Assembly (NCBI GenBank): GCA_947492955.1
Contig: CANLOV010000002.1
Span: 1-64,000, forward strand
Length of the DNA: 64,000 nucleotides
Direction: 5' to 3'
From: an uncultured Cellulophaga sp.
Lineage (GTDB): Bacteria; Bacteroidota; Bacteroidia; Flavobacteriales; Flavobacteriaceae
The position numbers were made by a program, and so were the translations under genes. Position 1 is the stretch's first letter, and the number at the start of each line of letters is the position of its first letter. Below the pieces are notes generated by a model. That model was given only the letters and a program-made list of their open reading frames with translations. It searched no databases and was not told where the DNA came from. Below are positions 33,166-43,025 of the stretch, piece by piece.

Positions 33166-34428
33166 CTATTCTTCTCTTAATGCATCTATAGGTTTTATGC
33201 TTACTGCCCGTTGTGCTGGTATTAGCCCTATAAGTGTTCCTAATATTACCATTATTAATAATGCCCCAATCACATAAGGTATAGGCACAGTTGGGTTTGT
33301 ATATGGCATTTCTACATCTTTAGTTAAACTACCTATTATAGCTAATGTTGCTGCTCCCAAAATTATCCCTAGTATACCTGCTACAATAGTTAAAAAAACA
33401 GATTCTAAGATAATTTGCCCTCTTACTTCTCTTGGAGTAGCCCCTAGAGCTCTTCGTATACCCAATTCTTTTGTTCTTTCTTTTACAGAGATTAATAATA
33501 TATTACCTATACCTATAACACCTGCTAAAATGGTTGCTATACCAACTACTAAGGACAAAAATGTCATTCCCTTAGCAAAGCCTCTTATTTTATTAAAAAT
33601 CTCTCCTAAATTAAAGGAGCCTATTGCTCTTTCGTCATCTGGGTGTACATTATGAATACTTTTAAGTACCATTTTCACATCTTCTTCTACTTTTATTACA
33701 TCTACATCATCATGAGCAGCTATAGCAAACCAACCAACATTATCTGCTGTATTATATAATTTTTTAAAGGTTGAAAAAGGAATAAATACATCACTATCTT
33801 TATCAAAACCTCCCCCTTGAGTAAACTTTAGAACTCCTACTACTTGAAAATAAACATTATCTATTCTCACAAATTTCCCTATAGGATTTTCTCCTTTATC
33901 AAATAATTCTTTTTGAGTACGTTCCCCTATAACACATACTTTTCTAGATTTCTCTATATCTTCATCGTTAATAAACCTACCTCCATCAAAAATCTTTTTT
34001 GCAGCTATCTTTGTTAATACAGGGAAGTCTCCATAAACATTATAACTCCCCGATTTTTGTCCTCTAACTATTGCTCCAGGTGCATCTCCAAATACACCTC
34101 TTACATTTCTAGGTGCTATATATTGTATTTCAGGAATTCTATTTTGTAGTACAGTAGCATTTCCTAATTTTAATTGTATTTGCCTTCCTGTTTTATAGCC
34201 TTTGTAAGGCATACTTGTATTTTGCGCCCATGCAAACATACTATTAACCGCAACGCTTTCAAATGCTTTTTCAAAACCATTATCCAAGCCTTTTGCGGAA
34301 CCCGATAAAGCAATATATATAAAAATACCCCATAGAACTCCTATTACCGTAATAATAGTTCTGGTTTTATTTTTACTAATAGAACCATAAATCTCTTGCC
34401 AAGTATTTTTATCTAATATAAATCGCAT
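33166..34428 (-). CDS. MacB-like ABC transporter permease
   Basis: 420 residues. An N-terminal membrane helix (about 22-44), a large periplasmic MacB_PCD domain, and three C-terminal helices of the FtsX domain (about 287-307, 338-360, 379-401) with the motif LISVKERTKELGIRRALGAT. No ATPase is fused, so it needs the separate ATPase at 35652. It starts 2 bp after the previous permease ends and probably forms a heterodimer with it. Typical mechanotransmission exporter for lipids, peptides or antibiotics. Confidence 0.9.
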   Translation of the reverse strand: MRFILDKNTWQEIYGSISKNKTRTIITVIGVLWGIFIYIALSGSAKGLDNGFEKAFESVAVNSMFAWAQNTSMPYKGYKTGRQIQLKLGNATVLQNRIPEIQYIAPRNVRGVFGDAPGAIVRGQKSGSYNVYGDFPVLTKIAAKKIFDGGRFINDEDIEKSRKVCVIGERTQKELFDKGENPIGKFVRIDNVYFQVVGVLKFTQGGGFDKDSDVFIPFSTFKKLYNTADNVGWFAIAAHDDVDVIKVEEDVKMVLKSIHNVHPDDERAIGSFNLGEIFNKIRGFAKGMTFLSLVVGIATILAGVIGIGNILLISVKERTKELGIRRALGATPREVRGQIILESVFLTIVAGILGIILGAATLAIIGSLTKDVEMPYTNPTVPIPYVIGALLIMVILGTLIGLIPAQRAVSIKPIDALREE

Positions 34429-34429
34429 C

Positions 34430-35659
34430 TTATTCGTCTCTTAGTGCTACAATCGGTTTTATACGTGCTGCTCTTTTTGCAGGAATATAACCTGCTATGG
34501 CTCCAAAAATTATTAATGCTATTGTAGCTCCAATTGCTACACTTAGATTGATAAATGGATTTGTTATAAAAAAATCTTTTAATTTTTCACCTAAAGAACT
34601 TAGTAACACCACACCAAGCAACATCCCTATAAAACCTGAAACAGTAGTTATAAAAACAGATTCTAATAAAATAGTACCAATAACTGATTTTGGTGTTGCT
34701 CCTAATGCTTTTCTTATGCCTAATTCTTTAGTACGTTCTTTTACCACAAATACCATTATATTACTAATTCCTATAATTCCTGCGATGATAGTTCCAATAG
34801 CAACAAACCCCACTATAATCTGTAATATACCTGCAAATTGCTGATTCTTTTTAAGCTGATCTGCAACATTACGAATGTATATTCCACTTTGGTCTTTTGG
34901 GTTTATAAACTTCTTGTCCTTTATATATTTTTTTAAACTATTTTCAAAAGCCATGGCTCCTGCATATCCTATTTCTTGTTTAAAACCTATAATAAACTGA
35001 CCAATTTTATCGGTTCCCTTTTCCATAAGCTGCCTTGTAGTATAAGGTATATATATGTTCCTTTCTTCATTATCTCCACCATCGTCCTGAAAAACGCCTA
35101 TTACTTTAAAAACACTCCCGGTTATATCTATATACTTTCCTATGGCATTTTCTCCTTTAAACAAGTCTTTCTCTACCAACCTCCCTATTACTGCATATTT
35201 AGCCTTGTTTTTTATATCTTCTTGATTTAGGTATCTTCCTTTCATCATAATTGTTTTTTCACAAAACTGATGAGAAGGAGCTACTGCCCTTGTTGTATAA
35301 TTATTAGATTCGTTTTTATACCGTACCAAGCCACCTCTTTGTATTCTTGGTGTTATATAATCTACAAATAGCGCAAAATTCTTTTCTATATCTTCTAAAT
35401 CCTCATTTTCAAATTCTATAAACCTATCTGATTTATAGCCTTTGTAAGGAATTGTTGTTTTCCCTGGGTATATAAAAAAAACATTTGTGGCATCGTCTCC
35501 AAAAAAATCATCAAAAGTGTTAATTAATCCATTTCCAAAACCAAAAAGAACTACAAAAATGAAAATACCCAAAGCCACTGTAAAACCAGATAAAAAGGTT
35601 CTCAGTTTATTCTTCTGAATGGTTTCAAATATTTCTTTCCAGTTATCTCTACTAAACAT
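34430..35659 (-). CDS. MacB-like ABC transporter permease
   Basis: 409 residues with the same plan: helix at about 21-43, periplasmic MacB_PCD region, FtsX-type C-terminus with MVFVVKERTKELGIRKALGAT and the terminal IPAKRAARIKPIVALRDE. Its start overlaps the end of the ATPase gene by 8 bp, so translation is coupled. Partner of the permease that follows. Confidence 0.9.
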   Translation of the reverse strand: MFSRDNWKEIFETIQKNKLRTFLSGFTVALGIFIFVVLFGFGNGLINTFDDFFGDDATNVFFIYPGKTTIPYKGYKSDRFIEFENEDLEDIEKNFALFVDYITPRIQRGGLVRYKNESNNYTTRAVAPSHQFCEKTIMMKGRYLNQEDIKNKAKYAVIGRLVEKDLFKGENAIGKYIDITGSVFKVIGVFQDDGGDNEERNIYIPYTTRQLMEKGTDKIGQFIIGFKQEIGYAGAMAFENSLKKYIKDKKFINPKDQSGIYIRNVADQLKKNQQFAGILQIIVGFVAIGTIIAGIIGISNIMVFVVKERTKELGIRKALGATPKSVIGTILLESVFITTVSGFIGMLLGVVLLSSLGEKLKDFFITNPFINLSVAIGATIALIIFGAIAGYIPAKRAARIKPIVALRDE

Positions 35660-36353
35660 ACTGCGATGCTCTTACTTGATCTACTTTTTTATCTTCTACA
35701 ATAACTCCATCTTTAAGATGTACAATACGCTTACACATATCTGCAATATCTGGCTCGTGCGTTACAATTAATATGGTATTACCAGCATCGTTTATTTTTT
35801 GAATTAAATCCATTACTTCATACGATGTTTTACTATCTAAAGCTCCTGTTGGCTCATCTGCCAATAACACTTTTGGCTCTGCTGCCATTGCTCTTGCTAT
35901 TGCCACACGTTGCTTTTGCCCACCAGATAATTCGCTAGGTAAATGTCCTGCCCATTCTTTTAGCCCTACCTGCTCTAAATATTTTATTGATTTTTCCTCG
36001 CGCTCTTTTCTAGCAACTTTTTGGTAGTATAATGGTAGTGCTACATTTTCCATAGCACTCTTGTAATTGATTAAATTAAATGACTGAAAAATAAATCCTA
36101 AAAACTTATTACGATATTGTGCCGCTTTGGTTTCATTTAAATCTACAATAGGAACACCATCTAAATTATAAGAACCTTCATCTAAAACATCTAGCATACC
36201 TAAAATATTTAGTAAGGTAGATTTTCCTGAACCAGATGACCCCATAATAGCTACTAACTCTCCTTCTGCTACTGAAAAATTTATCCCCTTTAATACATGA
36301 AGGGAATTGCTTCCCATTTTATAAGACTTGTGAAGGTTTTTAATTTCTATCAT
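35652..36353 (-). CDS. ABC transporter ATPase (MacB/LolD type)
   Basis: 233 residues. Walker A GSSGSGKST (38-46), Q-loop FQSFNL, signature LSGGQKQRVAIARA, Walker B VLLADEPTGALDS and switch His VTHE are all intact. It powers type VII (MacB-like) transporters. It is the only ATPase for four permeases in this locus, set between the two permease/adaptor sets. Confidence 0.95.
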   Translation of the reverse strand: MIEIKNLHKSYKMGSNSLHVLKGINFSVAEGELVAIMGSSGSGKSTLLNILGMLDVLDEGSYNLDGVPIVDLNETKAAQYRNKFLGFIFQSFNLINYKSAMENVALPLYYQKVARKEREEKSIKYLEQVGLKEWAGHLPSELSGGQKQRVAIARAMAAEPKVLLADEPTGALDSKTSYEVMDLIQKINDAGNTILIVTHEPDIADMCKRIVHLKDGVIVEDKKVDQVRASQYV

Positions 36354-36449
36354 ATTAATTTGTGTTAGTTTTTTTAATCTAACCTTAAGAATCTGCCCAT
36401 AAGACTCTATAGTTGTTAAAATGTTACAAGATTTTATATAATTTTTTTA

Positions 36450-37562
36450 TTAATTTTTGTTTTTATCATTTTCAATGGCATTCCATACTTTAATTTTGTC
36501 ACCTGATTTAACTCCAGATTTTACCGCTACATAAATACCATCGCTTATGCCTAATTCTATATCTTTTCGCTCAAATTCCTGATCACCGACTTCTATTTCT
36601 ACAAATGGTTTTTTAGTCTTAGCATCGAACTGAACTAGTGCTTCTTTTATAGCCAAAACACTATCTGCCTTTGCTAAAATAATAGAGGCGTTTGCACTTA
36701 AGCCAGCTCTTATAAAAACAGAATCTTGCTTTTTCATAGTTCCTTTAATCTCAAATTGTATAGCTCCATTCTCTTTTTTCCCTTTTGGAGCTATATAATC
36801 TAATACTGCATCAAAAACCACATTTTCAAGAGCTCCAATTGTTATTTGTAAAGGTAAGTTTTCTTTAATCTTACCCACTTCAGACTCATCTACCTTGCCT
36901 TCAAAAATCATTTTATCTACATCTGCAATGGTTGCAATTGTTGTTCCTTCGTTAAAATTATTGCTTTCTATTACTTGATTTCCTACTTCTACGGGAACCT
37001 CTAATACCATACCGCTTACTGTAGCTCGTATTAATGTATTAGCCGCATTTCCAAAACCTCTTGTTGTTCCTGTTTTTACAATATCATAACGCTTATTAGC
37101 TGCATTGTAGGATTGCTTAGATTGATTATAACTTACTTGCGCTCTTTCTAAATCTACTTTAGAAATTACCCCCTTAGAAAAAAGAGCCTTCTGTCTTTCC
37201 AAATTTCGTAATTGATCGTCTAAATTTATTTTTACTTCTTCTATAGTGTTTTTAGCATTATTAAGTGCCGTAAGGTTAGGAACCACTTTTATTTTACAAA
37301 GTAAATCGCCAGATTTTACATAATCTCCACCTTCTACATATACCTCTTCTATAACTCCAGATATATTTGGTTTTATAAGCACCTCTTCTAAAGGTAATAT
37401 ACTACCTGTAGCCATTGTTTTTTTAATAATATTTTGTTTTGAAGGCGTTGCTGTTTTATACGTTATTGGGTCCTCAGCGTTTTTAGCATATAAATAATAC
37501 ATAGCTCCTCCAAAGGATATAACTATGAATAATAAAATAATTATGGTTACTGATTTTTTCAT
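36450..37562 (-). CDS. Efflux periplasmic adaptor subunit (MacA/HlyD-like), copy 1
   Basis: 370 residues with an N-terminal membrane anchor (about 7-26), lipoyl halves (KPNISGVIEEVYVEGGDYVKSGDLLCKI), a coiled-coil hairpin (about 95-150) and a beta-barrel. Paralogue of the adaptor at 32002. It lies 25 bp behind the upstream permease and about 96 bp before the ATPase gene. Confidence 0.92.
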   Translation of the reverse strand: MKKSVTIIILLFIVISFGGAMYYLYAKNAEDPITYKTATPSKQNIIKKTMATGSILPLEEVLIKPNISGVIEEVYVEGGDYVKSGDLLCKIKVVPNLTALNNAKNTIEEVKINLDDQLRNLERQKALFSKGVISKVDLERAQVSYNQSKQSYNAANKRYDIVKTGTTRGFGNAANTLIRATVSGMVLEVPVEVGNQVIESNNFNEGTTIATIADVDKMIFEGKVDESEVGKIKENLPLQITIGALENVVFDAVLDYIAPKGKKENGAIQFEIKGTMKKQDSVFIRAGLSANASIILAKADSVLAIKEALVQFDAKTKKPFVEIEVGDQEFERKDIELGISDGIYVAVKSGVKSGDKIKVWNAIENDKNKN

Positions 37563-37587
37563 TTTTTATTGATGTTTGTATTCTTAT

Positions 37588-38841
37588 TTATTCTGAGCGT
37601 AACGCATCTATTGGTTTTACTTTTACAGCACTATTTGCAGGAATAAAACCTGCTAATAAACCTGAAATTATTAATATGATCAAGGCTACTATAACTACTC
37701 CTATACCTATACTTGGGTTTAAAAACATATCTACAGGTCCGTTAGCATCTAATAAAGTATTTATCCCATAAACGAATAATGCTCCAAATACAATCCCTGC
37801 CATTCCTGATATTAGCGTTAAAAAAAGAGACTCCATTAAAATTTGAACCTTTATAGACCATGGATTTTCTCCTAGAGCCCTTCTAATTCCTATTTCTTTA
37901 GTACGCTCTTTTACTACTATTAGCATAATATTACTAACCCCAATAATTCCGGACAGCAATACCAAAACCCCCACGAAATAAGCTATAAACTTTAAAGCTC
38001 CAAAAAGGCTTTCTATCTTATTATACTCCTCATACAAATCAAAATAACCTACTGCTCTCTTATCATCCGGATGAACTTTTCGTTTCTCTTTTAACAAAGC
38101 AACTATATCTTCTTTAAGGCTTGTTATAGAAGTACCGTCATTAGCAGTTATTGCCATCCAACCAACATTATTTGCCCTATTAAACGCCTGCGAAAAAGCA
38201 GTAAAAGGCACAAATATCTCTTTTTCGCCTTCTTCACCATTCGTGTTTTTCTTTTTATAAGTACCAACTACCATAAAATTTACACCCTGTATCTTTATAT
38301 AACTACCAATAACTGTTTCTCCTTTGCTATACAACCCTCTTTTTACGCCTTCTCCTATAATGGCTATTTTTCTTTTTTCATTAATATCTGAATAATTAAT
38401 AAAACGCCCTGAAGTCATTAACATAGGATCTTGCTGAATAGTTTCTGGATAATCTCCATATACATTATAAGCACCTGTATTTAGTCCGCGAACTACATTA
38501 TTAGCCCCTCCAAAACCTCCCAATTGATTTCTTGGCGATACAAATTTAAGGTCAGGGAAACTTTCTTTAATAGCTGCTACATCTTTTAATTTAAAACGAA
38601 ACCGTCTCCCTTTAGGTAAACCTTTATAGGCTTTAGTTGTATTTCTAGACCACACAAACATGGTATTTGTAGCCGAATCTCCAAAATCTGACTTAACGCC
38701 ATTCTCTAAACCTTTACCAGCTGCCAATAATATAATTAAGATAAGTATGCCCCAAAAAACACCAAACGCTGTTAAAACCGTACGAAACCAATTTGTGGTT
38801 AGTACTTCTAAAATTTCTTTCCAACGGTCCTTATTAAACAT
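37588..38841 (-). CDS. MacB-like ABC transporter permease
   Basis: 417 residues: N-terminal helix (about 20-42), MacB_PCD region with a VVRGLNTGAYNVYGDYPE block, and C-terminal FtsX helices with LIVVKERTKEIGIRRALGENP. Closest in layout to the permease at 33166 (shared GxYNVYGDxP block), which supports duplication of a permease pair plus adaptor. Confidence 0.9.
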   Translation of the reverse strand: MFNKDRWKEILEVLTTNWFRTVLTAFGVFWGILILIILLAAGKGLENGVKSDFGDSATNTMFVWSRNTTKAYKGLPKGRRFRFKLKDVAAIKESFPDLKFVSPRNQLGGFGGANNVVRGLNTGAYNVYGDYPETIQQDPMLMTSGRFINYSDINEKRKIAIIGEGVKRGLYSKGETVIGSYIKIQGVNFMVVGTYKKKNTNGEEGEKEIFVPFTAFSQAFNRANNVGWMAITANDGTSITSLKEDIVALLKEKRKVHPDDKRAVGYFDLYEEYNKIESLFGALKFIAYFVGVLVLLSGIIGVSNIMLIVVKERTKEIGIRRALGENPWSIKVQILMESLFLTLISGMAGIVFGALFVYGINTLLDANGPVDMFLNPSIGIGVVIVALIILIISGLLAGFIPANSAVKVKPIDALRSE

Positions 38842-38920
38842 ATACTTTTCCCCAAACCTCTTATAAAAAGAGGAATTTAAATAATACTTTCTTAATTATC
38901 ACATTCAATTTACCTCCAAA

Positions 38921-40168
38921 TTATTCATGTCTTAATGCATCTATTGTATGAATCCTTGCTGCTCTCCATGCAGGAAAAAAACCTGCTATTGCACCTGCTA
39001 GAATTAATATAAACACCGTAGTTAATGCAACATTAAAATTAACTGATGGATTTAAAATATAATCTACTCCTATATGAGGCCCTAAAATTTCTAATAGACC
39101 CATACTAAATATAAGTCCTGAAAAACCTGAAATAGCGGTAATAAAAATTGCTTCGTGTAAAATCATTCCAACAATAGACCATGGCTTTGCCCCTAATGCT
39201 TTTCGTATGCCAATTTCCCTGGTTCGTTCCTTAACAACAATAAGCATAATATTTCCTACGCCTACAACACCAGCTATAATAGTACACACGCCAACAAACC
39301 AGAAAAAAAGCTGTATATTTTTGCTAAGGTTATTATAGCGCTTAGCTTCATCTAACGTGTTAAAAAAACGAATGGCTCTTTCATCGTCTGATGCAACCGT
39401 ATGTACCTTTTGCAAGTACTCTTTTACATCTTTAGAAAATTTATTAGATTCTAGAACAGATTGCTCAAAAGTTGCTGCTGGTTTTAAGGTAAACTGTATA
39501 TTACCTACTCTATCTGCCCCATTAAAACACTTTTGTGCCGTAGTAATTGGCATAAAAATACGCTCTTCTTCTCGTTCGCTACCACGGTCTCCATAAACGC
39601 CAATAATTTTAAATTTTATTCCCGAAAGGTCTAAATACTCGCCTATAGGAGATTTACCTCCTTTAAACACTTCTCTTTTAATTTTGTTACTTATAACTAC
39701 AACCTTTGCCGTATTTTTTTCGTCCTCGTAATTTACATATCTCCCCTGAGAAATAAACTGGTTTTCTATAAATTGATGCCCAGAAGAAACACCTTGTACT
39801 CTATAGCCTAAAGATTCTTGCTGATAACTTATTAAAACATTATTTATATGAATACGTGCAGTTTGATGCTCTATTTCATCTGAAAAGCGCTTAGTAACAT
39901 ATTCAAAATTTTCGTTTCTAAGTTGTATACGTCTCCCAGGGTTAAGACCTTTATACTCCTTTGTAGTTACTTCTGACCAGATTACTATGCGGTTACTAGC
40001 ATCTTCTTCGAACTCTTTAGCAATACCATTTTGCATGCCTTGCCCAAAACCTAATAAAATTACAAGAATAAATATGCCAGATGCTACAGATAAGCCCGTT
40101 AAAAAAGTTCGTAATTTATTTTTACGAATGGTATCAAAAATCTCTTGCCATCTTTCGATGTCTAACAT
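38921..40168 (-). CDS. MacB-like ABC transporter permease, first gene of the efflux operon
   Basis: 415 residues with the same architecture: N-terminal helix (about 21-43), periplasmic domain, and FtsX C-terminus with LIVVKERTREIGIRKALGAK, ending WRAARIHTIDALRHE. Closest in layout to the permease at 34430 (WKEIFETI..NKLRTFLSG-like start: WQEIFDTIRKNKLRTFLTG). The operon promoter should lie at 40170-40290; no clear -7/-33 pair was found there. Confidence 0.9.
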   Translation of the reverse strand: MLDIERWQEIFDTIRKNKLRTFLTGLSVASGIFILVILLGFGQGMQNGIAKEFEEDASNRIVIWSEVTTKEYKGLNPGRRIQLRNENFEYVTKRFSDEIEHQTARIHINNVLISYQQESLGYRVQGVSSGHQFIENQFISQGRYVNYEDEKNTAKVVVISNKIKREVFKGGKSPIGEYLDLSGIKFKIIGVYGDRGSEREEERIFMPITTAQKCFNGADRVGNIQFTLKPAATFEQSVLESNKFSKDVKEYLQKVHTVASDDERAIRFFNTLDEAKRYNNLSKNIQLFFWFVGVCTIIAGVVGVGNIMLIVVKERTREIGIRKALGAKPWSIVGMILHEAIFITAISGFSGLIFSMGLLEILGPHIGVDYILNPSVNFNVALTTVFILILAGAIAGFFPAWRAARIHTIDALRHE

Positions 40169-40297
40169 TTGGTTGCTTGTTTAATAACTGCTATACGCGG
40201 GGAACATATATAAGAACAGCAAATTCTTAAATTGTTACAGAATAAGCTCCAAAATATTTGTTAAAATATTCTTGTGCAACGAACATTTAACATTTCT

Positions 40298-40324
40298 AAT
40301 TCGTGTTCGTAGAAAACACGAATT
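40298..40324. terminator. Perfect 10-bp hairpin downstream of the oxidase assembly genes
   Basis: AATTCGTGTT (40298-40307) with AACACGAATT (40315-40324), loop of 7. It follows the last - strand gene of the cluster (ends 40339). The U-tract is weak, so it may be a processing or attenuation hairpin. Confidence 0.5.
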
Positions 40325-40338
40325 AACAAAATAGTTAT

Positions 40339-40548
40339 TTAAGATTTCATCTTCTTATACACAAAGTAAAAAAGAACTGCTACCAAGATATAAGGCAGCG
40401 CCATTAAGTAAACAATACCATTATTTATACCTTCTGCTGCGGCTGTATTGTCCTCACTTTCTAAAACAGCTCTACACATAGCACATTGCGCATTTGTTTC
40501 TAAAAAAAAGAAAAGAGAAAAGAAAAAAGAGAAAGCAATACGTTTCAT
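40339..40548 (-). CDS. Small membrane protein of the cytochrome oxidase cluster
   Basis: 69 residues: a signal-like helix ending ETNAQ, a CAMC motif (CxxC, residues 22-25) just outside the membrane, then one membrane helix (about 45-64) and a basic tail. A CxxC in a small exported membrane protein next to SCO and DUF420 genes suggests a role in copper or redox handling during oxidase assembly (inference from position). It starts 10 bp after the DUF420 gene. Confidence 0.7.
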   Translation of the reverse strand: MKRIAFSFFFSLFFFLETNAQCAMCRAVLESEDNTAAAEGINNGIVYLMALPYILVAVLFYFVYKKMKS

Positions 40549-40558
40549 GTTCTTATTT

Positions 40559-41089
40559 TTAGTTATAATATGGAGATATCATTATATACACTACCACTCC
40601 TGTAACTGCTACATACAACCATATTGGAAATGTAATTTTAGCTAATTTTCTATGTGCCGTAAACTGTTCTAAATATGCTTTTGCATATGTTTTTAACACC
40701 AAAGGTATTATGGCGATAGATAATATTATATGTGTTATTAATATAAAATAATACACATATTTAATGGTTCCTTCACCGCCAAAAGTAGTAGATTCAGAAG
40801 TCATATGATAGGCGATATACATTAATAAGAACAACAAAGAAAGCCCTATACAAACAGTCATTACTTTTTTGTGCAATTCTCTATTACCGTTTTTAATTGC
40901 TACAACTGCTACAATTAATAAAACTGCTGTTAATCCGTTTATTGATGCATAAATAGGCGGTAAAAATGATAATGGTTCTACATTAGGTATTTTAACTCCA
41001 AACAACAGGGCTACAACTACAGGAACTACAATTGATACTATTGTTATTAACTTATTAAATTTCTTTTCTTTAGCACTTGTTACACTCAT
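40559..41089 (-). CDS. DUF420 membrane protein (CtaM-like)
   Basis: 176 residues with five hydrophobic helices and conserved His residues on the helix faces (ELHKKVM, YHMTSES, THIILS, TAHRKLAK), as in the DUF420/CtaM family linked to heme-copper oxidase maturation. It starts 1 bp after the SCO gene ends, so it is in the same operon. Confidence 0.85.
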   Translation of the reverse strand: MSVTSAKEKKFNKLITIVSIVVPVVVALLFGVKIPNVEPLSFLPPIYASINGLTAVLLIVAVVAIKNGNRELHKKVMTVCIGLSLLFLLMYIAYHMTSESTTFGGEGTIKYVYYFILITHIILSIAIIPLVLKTYAKAYLEQFTAHRKLAKITFPIWLYVAVTGVVVYIMISPYYN

Positions 41090-41090
41090 C

Positions 41091-41819
41091 TTACTCTGCT
41101 AGTAATTTTTTAATATCTTCTTTTAAAATAGTAATCTGTTGCTGTTCTCCCTCTTCATTCTCTCCTTCTTTTTCTCCAATTGTTCCTCTGTAATATATAA
41201 TTGGATTACCAAAAGAATCTACTCTAGAACGTATATATCCGTTTTTATCTACTAGTGCAAACATACCAGAATGTTCAAAACCTCCAGGGGCGTCTTCTTT
41301 TTCCGCTGCAAAAATATTAAACCCAGTAGCAGCCAAATCGTAAATTGATTCTTTTTCTCCTGTTAAAAAATTCCAATCTAAATTAGTTACATTATACTTT
41401 TCTGCATATTCTTTAAGTACTCTGGGAGAATCGTGCCTTGGATTAATTGTAAAAGATGCTATTCCAAATTCGTTATTCTCTTTAAAATCTCCTTGAATAT
41501 TTACCAAGTTTTTGGTCATTAACGGACAAATAGTTGGGCATGTAGTAAAGAAAAATTCAACCACGTATACTTTACCCTTATAATCTTGATCAGAAATTAA
41601 TAAACTATCTTGATTTATAAATGCAAACGGCGGGACTTTTCTTTTTTTTCCATCTAAAATAAGATAAGATAGCTTGTCGTTGCTATTTTTAATATTCATT
41701 CTATCATTTTGCACTACTGTACCTCCATTGATACGGTCTACTATCTTTGGGATAACAATAATACCAAAGATTAATACAATTAAAGAAACCCAAACGTAAG
41801 TGTAATTAGATTTTTTCAT
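41091..41819 (-). CDS. SCO-family copper chaperone
   Basis: 242 residues: N-terminal membrane anchor (about 8-27), then a thioredoxin fold with the copper-binding CPTIC motif (in FFTTCPTICPLM, about 89-100) and a distal His (GFEHSGMFALV). SCO proteins deliver copper to the CuA site or reduce its cysteines. Its start overlaps the stop of the preceding gene (TAATG), so translation is coupled. Confidence 0.92.
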   Translation of the reverse strand: MKKSNYTYVWVSLIVLIFGIIVIPKIVDRINGGTVVQNDRMNIKNSNDKLSYLILDGKKRKVPPFAFINQDSLLISDQDYKGKVYVVEFFFTTCPTICPLMTKNLVNIQGDFKENNEFGIASFTINPRHDSPRVLKEYAEKYNVTNLDWNFLTGEKESIYDLAATGFNIFAAEKEDAPGGFEHSGMFALVDKNGYIRSRVDSFGNPIIYYRGTIGEKEGENEEGEQQQITILKEDIKKLLAE

Positions 41820-42451
41820 TAATTTTTTCTTTCAGCATTATTTTTCTTTAAAGCCATGCGGTATTCTGCTAAAATAATTTTTACATCATCTTCCATTTTA
41901 TTATTTAGCTCAGCAACAGAAATGGTATTAAAACCATACTTAGTACCCTCATCCTCATCTTTTTTTCTACCTCTTAGACTTTTTTCCTTATCAATAATAA
42001 AAACATAAGGCGTTCCTAAATTTTCATCTAACTGAATATCCGCATCTAAACTATTGTAAAAATCTTGTATCTGTTTATTGTTCCCAAATACGAACTTCCA
42101 TTTTTGTATATCTACTAAATTGCCTAATTCTTTCTTTAATTCTTCAACTTCCGCCTCTGTACCTTTGGGTACTATTATTACAAACTGAAAGTCTTTAAAT
42201 TGAAAAAAGGGCTTATATATTTTCTGATTTAGATTAAAAGCATTGCCTTTTTTTAAAGCTATATCTTTCCCTAAAAAGCCCAATATTGTAATCTTATTTT
42301 CTAATTTTTCTGGCGTATTAAATATAGACAACTCCGATACTTCTTTTGTAAGCACTGGAAGCTTTCCAAAATTATTTATCCCAGATGCAAAAAAGAGATA
42401 AGCAACTATGGGTAAAATAAACAATACTACTAAAACAAAAGTCTTTTTCAT
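41819..42451 (-). CDS. Membrane-anchored thioredoxin-like protein without cysteines
   Basis: 210 residues: N-terminal membrane helix (about 4-23) and a domain with the strand order of a thioredoxin fold (KITILGFLG, FQFVIIVPKG, GTPYVFIIDKEKSLRGR). No Cys occurs in the whole protein, so it cannot do thiol chemistry or bind copper as SCO does. It is coupled to the SCO gene and may be a structural partner of it. First gene after the coxIV terminator. Confidence 0.7.
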   Translation of the reverse strand: MKKTFVLVVLFILPIVAYLFFASGINNFGKLPVLTKEVSELSIFNTPEKLENKITILGFLGKDIALKKGNAFNLNQKIYKPFFQFKDFQFVIIVPKGTEAEVEELKKELGNLVDIQKWKFVFGNNKQIQDFYNSLDADIQLDENLGTPYVFIIDKEKSLRGRKKDEDEGTKYGFNTISVAELNNKMEDDVKIILAEYRMALKKNNAERKN

Positions 42452-42539
42452 CTGTTGCTTATTACTATATTAAATATGTACAAAATTAATTAAAAACGCA
42501 GATATACTGAAATGGTAAACGCTCTTATAAGAGCAAAAA

Positions 42540-42563
42540 AAAGGCGGTAATTAAACCGCCTTT
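42540..42563 (-). terminator. Terminator between oxidase structural and assembly genes
   Basis: AAAGGCGGT (42540-42548) pairs with ACCGCCTTT (42555-42563). On the - strand it is followed by a run of T. It closes the structural operon, so the downstream four genes need their own promoter or read-through. Confidence 0.85.
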
Positions 42564-42581
42564 ATATCTTTTATATTCTTG

Positions 42582-42965
42582 TTAAAAATCCCAAGTAACA
42601 AAACCTTCTTTAAATACATTGTAAATATAATCGGCTTCTACTAATGTAATAAATGTTAGGTATAATACTAAGAATATTGGTGTCCAAACAATTGCTCTTC
42701 TTAAAGATTTATTTTCATCTCTTAAGTGCATAAAATCCCAAGCAATATAATATGCTTTTACTAAGGTTAAAATTATAAATATCCAGTTTAATAATTTCAT
42801 TCCTAAAAAAGAAGTCTTTATTAAACCTTCTGGCTTATAAATACCTAAAACCACCTCTATTATTGTAATAAAACATAAGAATGCAAGTACACCCCATATT
42901 TTCTGAATATTAGACTTAAATTTTACAAGACCTCTAAAGATTTCTAACTTGTGCTCGTGTGCCAT
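42582..42965 (-). CDS. Cytochrome c oxidase subunit IV (COX4-type)
   Basis: 127 residues with three membrane helices (about 24-43, 53-74, 93-113) and the motif YYIAWDFMHLRDENKSLRR, typical of the prokaryotic subunit IV family. It supports assembly of the heme-copper oxidase and has no cofactor. It ends the structural part of the cluster. Confidence 0.88.
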   Translation of the reverse strand: MAHEHKLEIFRGLVKFKSNIQKIWGVLAFLCFITIIEVVLGIYKPEGLIKTSFLGMKLLNWIFIILTLVKAYYIAWDFMHLRDENKSLRRAIVWTPIFLVLYLTFITLVEADYIYNVFKEGFVTWDF

Positions 42966-43025
42966 TTTATATGCTTGTTAAAATTTCCGTAATCGGAAAT
43001 AAAAAATAAATTTATAAATAATTAA

